Positions 36,424-44,995 of a stretch of DNA of 64,000 nt are shown one piece after another (within the stretch, counting starts at the first letter, position 1; every line of letters starts with the position of its first letter). Source of the DNA: Variovorax sp. J2L1-78. GTDB lineage: Bacteria; Pseudomonadota; Gammaproteobacteria; Burkholderiales; Burkholderiaceae_C. A model generated the notes under the pieces. That model made no database searches. It was not told the origin of the DNA and saw only the letters and a list, made by a program, of their open reading frames with translations. Where the stretch lies: NCBI RefSeq assembly GCF_030317205.1, contig NZ_JASZYB010000001.1, positions 2,829,419 to 2,893,418 of the forward strand. The letters are read 5' to 3'. Both the position numbers and the translations under genes were made by a program.

Positions 36424-38213
36424 TGACGGGCACCGCAGCGATCCACTACCGCGTCGAATGCGCGGACCGGCATGCCCACCTCTTCGCCGTCACGCTGACC
36501 ATCGAATCCCCCTCGGCCCTGCAGCGCGTGGCGCTGCCGGTGTGGATTCCCGGCAGCTACCTGGTGCGCGAGTTCGCGAAGAACCTGCAGAACCTGCAGG
36601 CCACGCAGGGCCGGCGCAGGGTGCCGGTGACGCAGCTCGACAAGCACAGCTGGCAGACGGGCTGCGCACCCGACAAGCCGCTGGTGCTGCGCTACGAGGT
36701 CTGCGCGTACGACCATTCGGTGCGCACCGCCTGGCTCGACGCCGACCGCGGCTTCTTCAACGGCACCAGCCTGTGCCTGCAGGTCGACGGCCATGCCGAC
36801 GCACCGCACGCGATGGAGATCGTCGCGCCCAAGCCGGTGGCCGGCGAAGCGCGCTGGCACTGCGCGACCGCGCTGCCGCCGGTGAAGGTCGATGCGCACG
36901 GCTTCGGCCATTACCTCGCCTCGGGCTACGACGAACTGGCCGACAGTCCGGTCGAGATGGGCGCCTTCTGGAGCGCCGACTTCGAGGCCGGCGGCGTGCC
37001 GCATCGCTTCGTGGTGGCGGGTGCGCCGCCCTCCTTCGACGGTGAGCGGCTGATCGCCGACACGCAGGCGATCTGCGAGACGCAGATGCGCTTCTGGCAT
37101 GGCGACAAGGTGGGCAAGCGTGGTGGCGGCAAGCCGCCGCACGACCGCTATGTCTTCATGCTCAACGCGGTCGACGACGGCTATGGCGGGCTCGAGCACC
37201 GCCATTCGACCGCGCTGATCTGCACCCGCCACGACCTGCCACAGCGCCACGCCAAGAAGCAGCCCGAGGGCTACACCACGCTGATGGGCCTGATCAGCCA
37301 CGAGTACTTCCACACCTGGAACGTGAAGCGGCTGCGGCCCGCGGAGTTCGCGCGCTACGACTACGCGCAGGAAAACTACACGCGCCTGCTGTGGTTCTTC
37401 GAGGGCTTCACCAGCTACTACGACGACCTGCTGCTGCGCCGCGCCGGCCGCATCGACGACGCCACCTATCTTCGGCTGGTCAACAAGACCATCAACCAGG
37501 TGCAGCAGGCACCGGGCCGGCTGGTGCAGTCGGTGGCCGAGGCGAGCTTCGACGCCTGGGTCAAGTACTACCGGCAGGACGAGCAGACGCCCAACCAGAC
37601 CATCAGCTACTACACCAAGGGTGCGCTGGTCGCGATGTGCCTGGACCTCACGCTGCGCCGCGAGGGCAAGGGCTCGCTCGACGACGTGATGCGCCTGCTG
37701 TGGACGCAAAGCGATGGCGGGCCGATCGACGAAGACGACATCGCCGCCGCGCTCGAGACGGTGGGCGGCCGGTCGTATGCCACCGAACTCGCGCACTGGG
37801 TGCACGCCGCCGAGGAGTTGCCGCTGTCGGACCTGCTGCGCGCCCACGGCGTCGCCGCGCTGGACGACCCGGCGCAGCGCGCGCAGGAACTCGGCCTGCG
37901 CGTGGCCGAAGCCAACGGCAGCGTGCAGGTGAAGATGGTGTTGCGCGGCGGTGCGGCCGAGAAGGCCGGGTTCTCGGCCAACGACGAATGGATCGGCATC
38001 GAGCTGCCCGCCACCAAGGGCCGACCGGTGCAGGGCTGGCGCCTGTCGAAACTCGACGACCTGGCGCTGTACCTGGGCGAGCACAAGAAGATCACCGCGT
38101 TGATCGCGCGCGACAAGCGGCTGCTGCGCCTACCGCTTGCCTTGCCGACGGGCGTCACCACCTGGCGCCTGTTCGCGCAGGACGCGGCCAAACTCTCGGC
38201 CTGGCTGGCCTGA
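36423..38213 (+). CDS. M61 family glycyl-aminopeptidase-like protease with PDZ domain
   Basis: A 596-residue protein of peptidase family M61. The zinc motif is HEYFHTWN (near residue 296), with the downstream glutamate in WFFEGFTSYYDDL. An N-terminal beta-domain (LPVWIPGSYLVREFAKN) precedes it, and a C-terminal PDZ (about residues 495-590: VKMVLRGGAAEKAGFSANDEW) follows. No signal peptide is visible, so it is probably cytoplasmic. It begins on the last base of the dsbC stop codon. Confidence 0.93.
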   Translation: MTGTAAIHYRVECADRHAHLFAVTLTIESPSALQRVALPVWIPGSYLVREFAKNLQNLQATQGRRRVPVTQLDKHSWQTGCAPDKPLVLRYEVCAYDHSVRTAWLDADRGFFNGTSLCLQVDGHADAPHAMEIVAPKPVAGEARWHCATALPPVKVDAHGFGHYLASGYDELADSPVEMGAFWSADFEAGGVPHRFVVAGAPPSFDGERLIADTQAICETQMRFWHGDKVGKRGGGKPPHDRYVFMLNAVDDGYGGLEHRHSTALICTRHDLPQRHAKKQPEGYTTLMGLISHEYFHTWNVKRLRPAEFARYDYAQENYTRLLWFFEGFTSYYDDLLLRRAGRIDDATYLRLVNKTINQVQQAPGRLVQSVAEASFDAWVKYYRQDEQTPNQTISYYTKGALVAMCLDLTLRREGKGSLDDVMRLLWTQSDGGPIDEDDIAAALETVGGRSYATELAHWVHAAEELPLSDLLRAHGVAALDDPAQRAQELGLRVAEANGSVQVKMVLRGGAAEKAGFSANDEWIGIELPATKGRPVQGWRLSKLDDLALYLGEHKKITALIARDKRLLRLPLALPTGVTTWRLFAQDAAKLSAWLA

Positions 38214-38217
38214 ACGC

Positions 38218-38778
38218 CTAACTTTCGATCGCTTCGCCGCGCCGCACGATGCGGATCGGCTGCGCCGCCGCTTCATCGCCGACCATCACGCAGGGCTTGC
38301 CGGTGCGACGGCAGTGGTCCTGCACGCGCCAGTAGGCGCCGTGGCTCATGCAGCCGGTCTGGCAGATCACCAGGTCGGCGGCGCGCAGGCTGGATTCGAG
38401 GGCGGCGGCATCGGCGTCGTCCTGGCCGTCGTGGTGCAGGTAGCGGCCGCCGGCGATCTCGACCAGTTGCCGCGCCACCGCCGACGCCTCCTCGGCCCGT
38501 CCCACGCACAGCACGGCCTTCTCGCGCAGATCGGCCGTCGGCCCGGCGCCCCGCGAGCGACGGCGCGCTGGCGCGAGCAGCGCATGCACCCGCTGCGGCA
38601 GGGCCGCGCCGGTGGATGCGCGCGCCGCCAGTTCGTCGCGCACCAGCGCCAGCGCCGAATCGCGCACGATCAGCGCCGCGCGCAGGCGCACGATCTGCGC
38701 CGCCTGATCGGCCAGCAGGCGTGAGCAGCGCTCCTGCGCCCGGGCATAGGCGCGCAGCAGGACGGTGGTTTCTTCCAT
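38218..38778 (-). CDS. DUF2325 domain-containing protein
   Basis: A 186-residue protein with a helical N-terminal half rich in Arg/Ala and a C-terminal DUF2325 domain (AVLCVGRAEEA, then LVICQTGCMSHGAYWRVQDHC). The fold looks like a small Rossmann-type sensor; the family's function is unknown. The ATG at 38778 is preferred, with GGAG 8 nt upstream; an ATG at 38790 is in frame. A Fur-box-like sequence lies 30 bp upstream, suggesting iron control. Confidence 0.85.
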   Translation of the reverse strand: MEETTVLLRAYARAQERCSRLLADQAAQIVRLRAALIVRDSALALVRDELAARASTGAALPQRVHALLAPARRRSRGAGPTADLREKAVLCVGRAEEASAVARQLVEIAGGRYLHHDGQDDADAAALESSLRAADLVICQTGCMSHGAYWRVQDHCRRTGKPCVMVGDEAAAQPIRIVRRGEAIES

Positions 38779-38807
38779 GGGCGACTCCATATCGAGCGGC
38801 CATTCTA

Positions 38808-38826
38808 GATGCGAATTATTCTCAAC
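38808..38826 (-). promoter_or_regulatory. Candidate Fur box upstream of the DUF2325 gene
   Basis: Read on the - strand the sequence is GTTGAGAATAATTCGCATC. It contains GAGAATNATTCGC, a form close to Fur sites seen in Pseudomonas and betaproteobacteria, and matches 11 of 19 positions of the classical enteric consensus by my count. It lies in the 126-bp gap shared with the divergent enoyl-CoA hydratase gene. Confidence 0.45.
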
Positions 38827-38904
38827 AACCAGGCCATCCACCTGCTGCCGTGCTGGGTATAGTGGCCCGCATCCCCGCATCCATCCACCCCTCACGGAGA
38901 CACC

Positions 38905-39684
38905 ATGAGCTACGAGAACATCGAAGTGCGCACCGAGGCCGGCAAGGTCGGCATCGTCACCCTCAACCGCCCGAAGGCGCTGAACGCGCTGAACGACGCG
39001 CTGATGACCGAACTGGGCGAAGCGCTCAAGGCCTTCGACGCCGACCCCGCCATCGGCTGCATGATCGTCACCGGCAGCGAGCGCGCCTTTGCCGCTGGCG
39101 CCGACATCGGCGCCATGGCCAAGTACAGCTTCGTCGACGTCTACAAGGGCGACTACATCACCCGCAACTGGGAAACCGTCCGCAGCATCCGCAAGCCGGT
39201 GATCGCCGCGGTGAGCGGCTTCGCGCTGGGCGGCGGCTGCGAGCTGGCGATGATGTGCGACTTCATCATCGCGGCCGACAACGCCAAGTTCGGCCAGCCC
39301 GAGATCAAGCTGGGCGTGATCCCGGGCGCCGGCGGCACGCAGCGCCTGCCGCGCGCGGTGGGCAAGAGCAAGGCGATGGACATGGCGCTCACCGGCCGCA
39401 TGATGGACGCGACCGAAGCCGAGCGCGCCGGCCTCGTCAGCCGCGTGGTGCCCTTCGAGAAGCTGGCCGACGAGGCCCTCGGCGCCGCGCTGGTCATCGC
39501 GGATTTCTCGCAGGTCGCGGTGATGGCAGCGAAGGAATCGGTCAACCGCGCCTTCGAGAGCGGCCTCTCCGATGGCGTGATGTTCGAACGCCGCCTGTTC
39601 CACGCGCTGTTCGCCACCAACGACCAGAAGGAAGGCATGGACGCCTTCACCGCCAAGCGCAAGGCTGAATTCACGCACAGCTGA
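38905..39684 (+). CDS. Enoyl-CoA hydratase
   Basis: A 259-residue crotonase-fold enzyme. The oxyanion-hole segments are [12 protein letters not shown] and [19 protein letters not shown], and the catalytic glutamates fall in GGGCELA and the [15 protein letters not shown] region. It hydrates trans-2-enoyl-CoA in beta-oxidation. GGAG lies before the ATG, and TATAGT at 38858-38863 is a possible -10 box. It is a single gene. Confidence 0.95.
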   Translation: MSYENIEVRTEAGKVGIVTLNRPKALNALNDALMTELGEALKAFDADPAIGCMIVTGSERAFAAGADIGAMAKYSFVDVYKGDYITRNWETVRSIRKPVIAAVSGFALGGGCELAMMCDFIIAADNAKFGQPEIKLGVIPGAGGTQRLPRAVGKSKAMDMALTGRMMDATEAERAGLVSRVVPFEKLADEALGAALVIADFSQVAVMAAKESVNRAFESGLSDGVMFERRLFHALFATNDQKEGMDAFTAKRKAEFTHS

Positions 39685-39718
39685 CGCGCCGCCGCCGACC
39701 TGGGCCGGCCGGCCCCGG

Positions 39719-40894
39719 TCAGCGCGCTTCTTCGAGCGCCTGGCGCAGCGACGACAACGCGCCCGCGCCGGGCTGCCCGGTGCCGGGCGGCACGCCCTTC
39801 TCGCGCCAGCGCACCTGGCCGCCGGCCAGCTCGAGCACCCCCAGCACCTCGCCGTCGCGCTCGAGCGCGATGCGCCAGTCGACCGCGCCCGCGAGCGGCT
39901 GGGAGCCCACGCCCGCCAGCGCCGCCGAGCCCACAAGACCGCCCAGCTCGCGCGCTTCGGCGCGCGGCAGCACGCGGCTGTCGGTACCGTTGCGGCTGAT
40001 GCGCAGCTGGGTCCATTGCGCGAGCGCGTTGAAGGTCGGCTCGGGTGCCTGGCTGGGTGCCGGGGCCGGGGCAGGTGCGGCCATGCCGGCTGCGCGCGAT
40101 GGCGCCGGCGGGGCCGCACGCAGCGCCGCACTGGGTGGGGCCGCGCTGACGGCGGGTGCAGCCGGTGCCACCGGCTCAGGCGCCATGACCGGCGGCCACT
40201 GCACGGGCGGCGGCAACGGCGGCTCCGCCTTCATCCTGGCCGCCTCTTCACGGGCCAGCGCCTGCTGGGCACGCTCGACCGCCTTGTCGGCCGCGAGCGT
40301 CGCCTCGCGGTCGGCCGCGGCCTGGCGCGCCTGGCGCTCGCGTTCGCGGTCGCGCTCGTCGAGCGCGCGCTTGGCCGACTCGGTGACGGCGCGCGATTCG
40401 GCCAGCGCGGTGTCGAGCACGCTGGGCGCTGGTGGCGGCGGTGGTGCTTCGGCGGGTTTGGGCGCGGGCGTCACGGGTGCTGGCGGCGCTGCCGGCACGG
40501 GTGCGGCCGGGCGCTCCTGCATCGGCGCATCCGGCGCGGCACCGGGCACCGGCTCGCGCTGCCACATCACCGTGACCAGCACGCCGACCAGCACGGTCGC
40601 GAAGGCGGCGTTCCACGGCATGCGCGAGCCCGCGCCGCCGCCGATGCCGAGCAGGCGCTGCCACCACGGCCGCTCCGCACCGACCGGGCCGGCGGGCAGC
40701 GACGGCGCCACCGCCTCGTGGGCCAGCACGCGGATGGACTGGCGCAGCGCCACGTCGGGCGTCGCTGCTTGGTCGGGCGCGTGGTCGAGCACCTGCTGCA
40801 GCAGCGGATCGTGCAGCGCGCCGTCGTCGTCGCCGCCCAAGTCATCGTCCCACTCCTCGTCCCAGTTGTCGTCGGGCATCTTCGGATCGCTCAT
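39719..40894 (-). CDS. Membrane protein, probable partner (anti-sigma) of the adjacent ECF sigma factor
   Basis: A 391-residue protein with an acidic N-terminus (DDNWDEEWDDDLGGDDDG), one transmembrane helix near residues 92-110 (NAAFATVLVGVLVTVMW), a long Pro/Ala-rich and coiled-coil periplasmic stretch (ESAKRALDERDRERERQARQ) and a C-terminal folded segment (residues about 290-391). The ATG overlaps the sigma-factor stop as ATGA. Topology and coupling fit an anti-sigma factor, but I see no zinc-binding ZAS motif, so the role is inferred. Confidence 0.7.
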   Translation of the reverse strand: MSDPKMPDDNWDEEWDDDLGGDDDGALHDPLLQQVLDHAPDQAATPDVALRQSIRVLAHEAVAPSLPAGPVGAERPWWQRLLGIGGGAGSRMPWNAAFATVLVGVLVTVMWQREPVPGAAPDAPMQERPAAPVPAAPPAPVTPAPKPAEAPPPPPAPSVLDTALAESRAVTESAKRALDERDRERERQARQAAADREATLAADKAVERAQQALAREEAARMKAEPPLPPPVQWPPVMAPEPVAPAAPAVSAAPPSAALRAAPPAPSRAAGMAAPAPAPAPSQAPEPTFNALAQWTQLRISRNGTDSRVLPRAEARELGGLVGSAALAGVGSQPLAGAVDWRIALERDGEVLGVLELAGGQVRWREKGVPPGTGQPGAGALSSLRQALEEAR

Positions 40895-41583
40895 GCGCCC
40901 TCCCCCAGCACCGACAAATAGCGCTCCATGCAGCCGCGCAATTTCTTGAGCCCGTAGCGCAGGCGGCTCCGGACGGTTTCGAAGCCGACGTCGAGCGCCG
41001 CGGCCATCGCCTCGACGGTGAAGCCGTCTTCGTGGTGCAGCAGGAAGGCGGCGCGTTGGTCGTCGGGCAGCTCGTTCAGGCAGGCCAGCAGGCGCTTGCC
41101 GGCCGAGCGCCAGAAGGCCGCGTCTTCGGCCGAGGGGTGCGCCGCATCGACCGGCTGGCCCTGGCCGTTGAGCAGTCGGCCGCTGACGCGCTGGACGGCC
41201 TCGAGCCCCTCGTCGTCATCGTCGTGCACGTGCACGACCATCTGCCGGCCGCTCGCGCGCAGCCGGTCCATGGCCAGGTTGTGCGCGATGGTGAAGGCCC
41301 AGGTGCGCCAGGCCGCGCCCTGGGGCGAGAACGAATCGCGCGCCGTGATGATGCGCACCCAGGTTTCCTGGAACACCTCGTCGACCTCGGCCGCCAGGCG
41401 AATGCCCAGCAGGCGCCGCACGAAGCGGAACAGCGCGCCTTCATGGCGCGCATAGAGCACGTCGAAGGCGCCGGTGTCGCCGCCGGCATAGGCCAGCATC
41501 AGTTGGTCGTCGGGCATGGCATCGGGCATGACGTCAGGGACTTCGGCAGGCTCGACGGCGTCGACAGGCACGGGGGAAAGCAT
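40891..41583 (-). CDS. ECF-family RNA polymerase sigma factor
   Basis: A 230-residue group 4 sigma factor. Region 2 (LYARHEGALFRFVRRLLG, VDEVFQETWVRIITARDSF, TWAFTIAHNLAMDRLRA) recognises the -10 element. Region 4 (LNELPDDQRAAFLLHHEDG, VGFETVRSRLRYGLKKLR) recognises the -35. A short acidic N-terminal tail precedes region 2. It is coupled to the membrane protein downstream and divergent from the VWA lipoprotein gene; control of both is plausible. Confidence 0.93.
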   Translation of the reverse strand: MLSPVPVDAVEPAEVPDVMPDAMPDDQLMLAYAGGDTGAFDVLYARHEGALFRFVRRLLGIRLAAEVDEVFQETWVRIITARDSFSPQGAAWRTWAFTIAHNLAMDRLRASGRQMVVHVHDDDDEGLEAVQRVSGRLLNGQGQPVDAAHPSAEDAAFWRSAGKRLLACLNELPDDQRAAFLLHHEDGFTVEAMAAALDVGFETVRSRLRYGLKKLRGCMERYLSVLGEGA

Positions 41584-41719
41584 GGGCAGATTCTCACCTC
41601 AGCTTGTACGGCGGCCGATCGGGATCGGGGTTAGCGTCCCTCGGTTTTCTTTTTCATCGACGAACCCCGCGACCCGATGCCCGCCGTATCAGCCTGCATC
41701 CCTCACCACGGAGTCGTCG

Positions 41720-43273
41720 ATGACCCAAGCCCCTGCCCCCGCCTCTTCTCCGGCCGCGCGCACCGTGCGCCGCCCGCGTGCACTGATCGCCGTCCTGTGC
41801 GCGCAGCTGCTGCTCAGCGCCTGCCACGCCACGGGCGTGTCGCCCACCGGCGCGGTGTGGCCCGAGCCGATGCCACAGCCGCCCGAGCCCACGCGCACGG
41901 CATCGCCCTGGCCGACGAACGCGGTGACACGCACCATGCCGAACTTCCAGGCGCCGTCGGCCACGCACTGCGCGCGCCCCATCCAGACGCGTGAGGTGCC
42001 CGGCTTCGACCCGCAGCAGCCCACGTCGAACCCGATGCGCGGCCATCTGGCCGACAGCCGTACGGAACGGCTGCGCGAGACACACAGCAAGCGTGCCGAC
42101 GCCGGCGTGGCGCTCGAACGTGCCGACGCCATGCCGGCACCGCCGCCCGCCGCCGTGGCCGCATCGCCCATCGCGCGCGACGCCGAGCCCGCGTCGATCC
42201 TGCCCCTGCCGCCGCGCCAGCGCCCCGCGCCCGCCCAGGCGCTGCCCGTGACCGCCGGCATGGTCGACGACAACGCCGACTTCGGCGAATACCTGCGCTT
42301 TCGCGAGCGCACACAGGTCGCCCACCGGGCCCGCGACGTGCGCGAGCGCTACCTGCTGCAGGTGCGCAATGCGCGTGGCACCGTCGTGCCCGACGCCGAA
42401 GTCGCCGTGACCGCCCCCAGCGGCGCCACCCTGTGGGCCCGCACCGACGCCGGCGGTCGCGCCTGGCTGCACCCCGACGCCGTCGACACCACGCGCAGCG
42501 CGATCTACGAAGTGGCAGTGCGCAAGGACGGCCGCGAGGCCAGCACCTTCCTGCGCCGCGGCCAGAAGAGCGCGGTCGACGTGGTGCTGGCCGACAGCGC
42601 CGCCCCGACGCGGGCGCGGCTCGACCTTGTCTTTCTCATCGACGCCACCGGCTCCATGGCCGACGAGATCGGCCGCCTGAAGACCACGTTGCGCAGCATC
42701 GCCAACGAGGTCGCGCAACTGCCCAGCCGCCCCGACACCTGCTTCGGCTTGGTGGCGTACCGCGACAAGGGCGACGAGTTTCTGCTGCGCAGCCACGACT
42801 TCACCAACGACCTCGGCGCCTTCCAGGGCGTGCTGAACGCGCTGCAGGCCAACGGCGGCGGCGACTACCCCGAAGCGATGAACGAGGCGCTGCACGACAC
42901 CGTGCACCGCCTGAGCTGGCGCGGCAGCGGCGCCACCCGCATGGTCGTGCTGCTGGCCGACGCGCCGCCGCACCTGGACTACGGCGGCCCGCAGTACGAC
43001 GACGACATGCTCGCCGCGCTGGGCAAGGGCATCAAGATCTTCAGCGTGGGGGCGAGCGGGCTCGACAAGCAGGGCGAGGTCGTGCAGCGGCAGATGGCCC
43101 AGTACACCGGCGGGCGCTTCGTCTTCCTCACCTACAAGGACGCCGAACGCCCTGCGAGCGGCCCCGGCCGCGAGACCGTGCACGACGTGAGCAACTATTC
43201 GGTGCAGACGCTGGACCGGCTCATCGTGCGGCTGGTGACCGAGGAGTTGGCCCAGTTGCCGAAAGGCGGTTGA
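41720..43273 (+). CDS. VWA domain lipoprotein with carboxypeptidase-regulatory-like domain
   Basis: A 517-residue exported protein with a lipobox (LLLSAC, Cys about 34). A Pro-rich linker is followed by a beta-sandwich resembling a carboxypeptidase regulatory domain (VRNARGTVVPDAEVAVTAPS, about 210-290). A von Willebrand A domain follows (LVFLIDATGSMADEIGRLK), with the MIDAS DxTGS motif and a supporting TRMVVLLADAPPHLD. GGAG precedes the ATG at 41720. It is divergent from the sigma-factor pair. VWA domains mediate metal-dependent adhesion or complex assembly; the partner is unknown. Confidence 0.85.
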   Translation: MTQAPAPASSPAARTVRRPRALIAVLCAQLLLSACHATGVSPTGAVWPEPMPQPPEPTRTASPWPTNAVTRTMPNFQAPSATHCARPIQTREVPGFDPQQPTSNPMRGHLADSRTERLRETHSKRADAGVALERADAMPAPPPAAVAASPIARDAEPASILPLPPRQRPAPAQALPVTAGMVDDNADFGEYLRFRERTQVAHRARDVRERYLLQVRNARGTVVPDAEVAVTAPSGATLWARTDAGGRAWLHPDAVDTTRSAIYEVAVRKDGREASTFLRRGQKSAVDVVLADSAAPTRARLDLVFLIDATGSMADEIGRLKTTLRSIANEVAQLPSRPDTCFGLVAYRDKGDEFLLRSHDFTNDLGAFQGVLNALQANGGGDYPEAMNEALHDTVHRLSWRGSGATRMVVLLADAPPHLDYGGPQYDDDMLAALGKGIKIFSVGASGLDKQGEVVQRQMAQYTGGRFVFLTYKDAERPASGPGRETVHDVSNYSVQTLDRLIVRLVTEELAQLPKGG

Positions 43274-43300
43274 CGGGCCTGCCACCGACCGGGCTATAAT
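43270..43300 (+). promoter_or_regulatory. Promoter of tRNA(CAT)
   Basis: TATAAT (43295-43300) lies 9 bp before the tRNA 5' end. TTGACG (43270-43275) is 19 bp upstream of it. The -35 overlaps the TGA stop codon of the VWA gene. Confidence 0.65.
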
Positions 43301-43309
43301 CTCGGGCTC

Positions 43310-43386
43310 GGCTCTTTAGCTCAGTCGGTTAGAGCGATGGAATCATAATCCACAGGTCCGCGGTTCGAATCCGTGAAGAGCCACCA
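43310..43386 (+). tRNA. tRNA with CAT anticodon (probably elongator Met)
   Basis: A 77-nt cloverleaf with encoded CCA. The acceptor is GGCTCTT/AAGAGCC, the D stem GCTC/GAGC, the anticodon stem ATGGA/TCCAC (first pair A-C mismatched) around loop ATCATAA with anticodon CAT, and the T arm CGCGG-TTCGAAT-CCGTG. A perfect 7-bp acceptor excludes initiator tRNA, which has an unpaired 1-72. A CAT tRNA could also be the lysidine-modified Ile2; sequence by eye favours Met. Confidence 0.92.
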
Positions 43387-43393
43387 GACAGGA

Positions 43394-43427
43394 ACGCCCT
43401 GCAAGTCCATGACTTGCGGGGCGTTTT
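43394..43427 (+). terminator. Intrinsic terminator after tRNA
   Basis: ACGCCCTGCAAGT pairs with ACTTGCGGGGCGT over 13 positions (one T-G wobble) around a 5-nt loop CCATG, followed by TTTT. It begins 8 bp after the tRNA. The remaining gap to the tssJ start carries no other clear signal except AGGGAG before an in-frame ATG at 43547. Confidence 0.88.
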
Positions 43428-43618
43428 GCGTTGGAAGCCGTGCAAAGGTTCCTCTTCCGTCCCGATAGTGCGCGAGGGCTCGGTGGCAGCAGAAGACATG
43501 CACCCAGACCGGTGTTGTAATCCCGTTGAACAGGGAGAAAAACACCATGACGAACATCGTCGAGGGAAAGCCGTGCGTCGATTCTGGCGCGCCAAGGGCG
43601 AATGCAGGGCAACGCGAA

Positions 43619-44323
43619 ATGCCTCGCAGAGCCCACCGTTACCTGACAGCGGGGCTTCTTCCCATTGTCTTGAGCGCCTGCAGCGTGTTCTCGAGCAACG
43701 ACGCTGCCACTGCCAAGGAACCAGCGCGCCTTGAGATCACCGTCCAGGCAGCGGATGATCTCAACGTCGACCTCAAAGGACGTGGGGCACCGATGCTGCT
43801 TCGGGTCTACGAACTGAAGTCCGACGTCGCGTTCCAGGAAGCCGATTACTTCGGGATCCAGAACACGGCCAAAGCCGTTCTCGGCGCAGATCTTTTGAGC
43901 GTCGACCAGTTCATCATCCGCCCCGGCGAGAGCCGCGACATCAAGCGGAAGTCGAACCCCGAAACCACGGCCATCGGGATCTTCGCCGGGTACCGCGACC
44001 TGCCCAATTCCGTGTGGCGTGTGGTGCACAAGCTGCCGCCAGCGACGGATGCCAACTGGTACCGCGCGCTCGTGCCAGGCACGAAGGTTGCGCTGAAAGT
44101 CGAGCTTCAGGCCAACGCCATCTCGGTCGTCGACAAAGAGGTCCGTCCCAAGCACACGCAGGTCGCCAACGAATCGCCGAGCCAACTGGACAAGCCTTTG
44201 GCCGAGCCGACAGACGCCACGTCGAAACCAGCCCAGTCCAACACGCTCGGCCTCCCGAAGGCCCCGGACGGCGCATCGACCAGCGTGCTCGACAACCTGA
44301 AGAAGCGTTTCTCTGCGCCTTGA
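43619..44323 (+). CDS. tssJ: Type VI secretion lipoprotein TssJ
   Basis: An outer-membrane lipoprotein that anchors TssM. The signal peptide is MPRRAHRYLTAGLLPIVLSAC with acylated Cys at 21. The mature part has the TssJ pattern PMLLRVYELKSDVAFQEADY, LGADLLSV and IIRPGESRDIK. The C-terminal tail beyond residue about 170 is long and Pro/Ser/Lys-rich. Another start, the ATG at 43547 with AGGGAG upstream, would add 24 residues; I chose 43619 because it gives a normal lipoprotein signal. It is transcribed toward the rest of the T6SS locus. Confidence 0.9.
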   Translation: MPRRAHRYLTAGLLPIVLSACSVFSSNDAATAKEPARLEITVQAADDLNVDLKGRGAPMLLRVYELKSDVAFQEADYFGIQNTAKAVLGADLLSVDQFIIRPGESRDIKRKSNPETTAIGIFAGYRDLPNSVWRVVHKLPPATDANWYRALVPGTKVALKVELQANAISVVDKEVRPKHTQVANESPSQLDKPLAEPTDATSKPAQSNTLGLPKAPDGASTSVLDNLKKRFSAP

Positions 44324-44349
44324 GAACCCGCCGGTTTTGCCGGCCGTTC
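44324..44349. terminator. Hairpin shared by convergent tssJ and T6SS operon ends
   Basis: GAAC-CC-GCCGG-TTTTG-CCGGC-C-GTTC forms a two-part stem in the 24-bp gap between two convergent stop codons. It partly overlaps the TGA of the gene on the - strand. It may terminate transcripts from both sides. Confidence 0.5.
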
Positions 44350-44995
44350 AAAGGTTGCGCAGGACCGGCTTCTTCGGTGGTGACAGAAGGCGTTTTCGGG
44401 GCCGGTCTACCGGAGGCAACTCGGGCGGCAGTGCGTCGATTTCTTCGTCGCTGAGCACACGCTCGGGCTCCGGCTCGTCGTACACCGGCTCGGGCCGCGG
44501 GAGGGGCGTGAGCAGAAGCTCGGGCGGGCGTGCCGAGACGTCGGGTGGTGACACGGCAACGGCACGGCTCGCCGGCGCAGGCACGGAAACCGCGACAGCC
44601 GATCGCGCTTCGGGCTGCGGCGCCCGCCCCTTCACGGACGCGATAAGCAGGCGCAATGCCTCGTCGCGCTCCTGTGCGCGCTGGCTTTGCGCCGCATCGC
44701 GCTGCGCCTGCTGCTGCGCCAGGAAGTCGAGCTCGACCTGCAACGCCCGTTGCAGGATCTGGGGAAGGCGGTCCAGCGCTTCTTGCCAGACGCGCTGCTG
44801 CGCGGCGAATCGGGCATCGAGCGATGCCGCCAGGGCATCGATCGCCTCGGCGTGCGCCGATGCATCGGCGACGGACGCGGGCACGCGCGCCAGGCGTTCT
44901 CGGACCTGACGCGCCACCAGCAGGCCGCCCACCCCGGCGCCAAGCAGGCCGCATGCCAAGGCCACGACGACCATCCATGCGCCGTCGGCGTTCAT
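44348..44995 (-). CDS. T6SS-associated putative inner-membrane protein, function unknown
   Basis: A 215-residue protein with one N-terminal transmembrane helix (VVVALACGLLGAGVGGLLVA), a helical coiled-coil stretch (about residues 45-115, Gln/Arg/Ala-rich), then a Pro-rich acidic tail ending LLSPPKKPVLRNL. The ATG overlaps the tssA stop as ATGA, so it belongs to the T6SS operon. No named domain is visible. It is the last gene of the - strand T6SS run. Confidence 0.75.
   Translation of the reverse strand: MNADGAWMVVVALACGLLGAGVGGLLVARQVRERLARVPASVADASAHAEAIDALAASLDARFAAQQRVWQEALDRLPQILQRALQVELDFLAQQQAQRDAAQSQRAQERDEALRLLIASVKGRAPQPEARSAVAVSVPAPASRAVAVSPPDVSARPPELLLTPLPRPEPVYDEPEPERVLSDEEIDALPPELPPVDRPRKRLLSPPKKPVLRNL

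Noticed and set aside
40000..40500. Pro/Ala-rich repeats in the sigma partner as a DNA tandem repeat
   Set aside because: Low-complexity coding sequence without regular unit length.
43310..43386. Initiator tRNA-fMet
   Set aside because: Positions 1 and 72 pair (G-C), and there is no run of three G-C pairs in the anticodon stem as in initiators.
43526..43618. Upstream starts for tssJ at TTG 43526 or ATG 43547
   Set aside because: They would put a long polar stretch before the lipoprotein signal. The 43547 start has a good ribosome-binding site, so it is kept as an alternative only.
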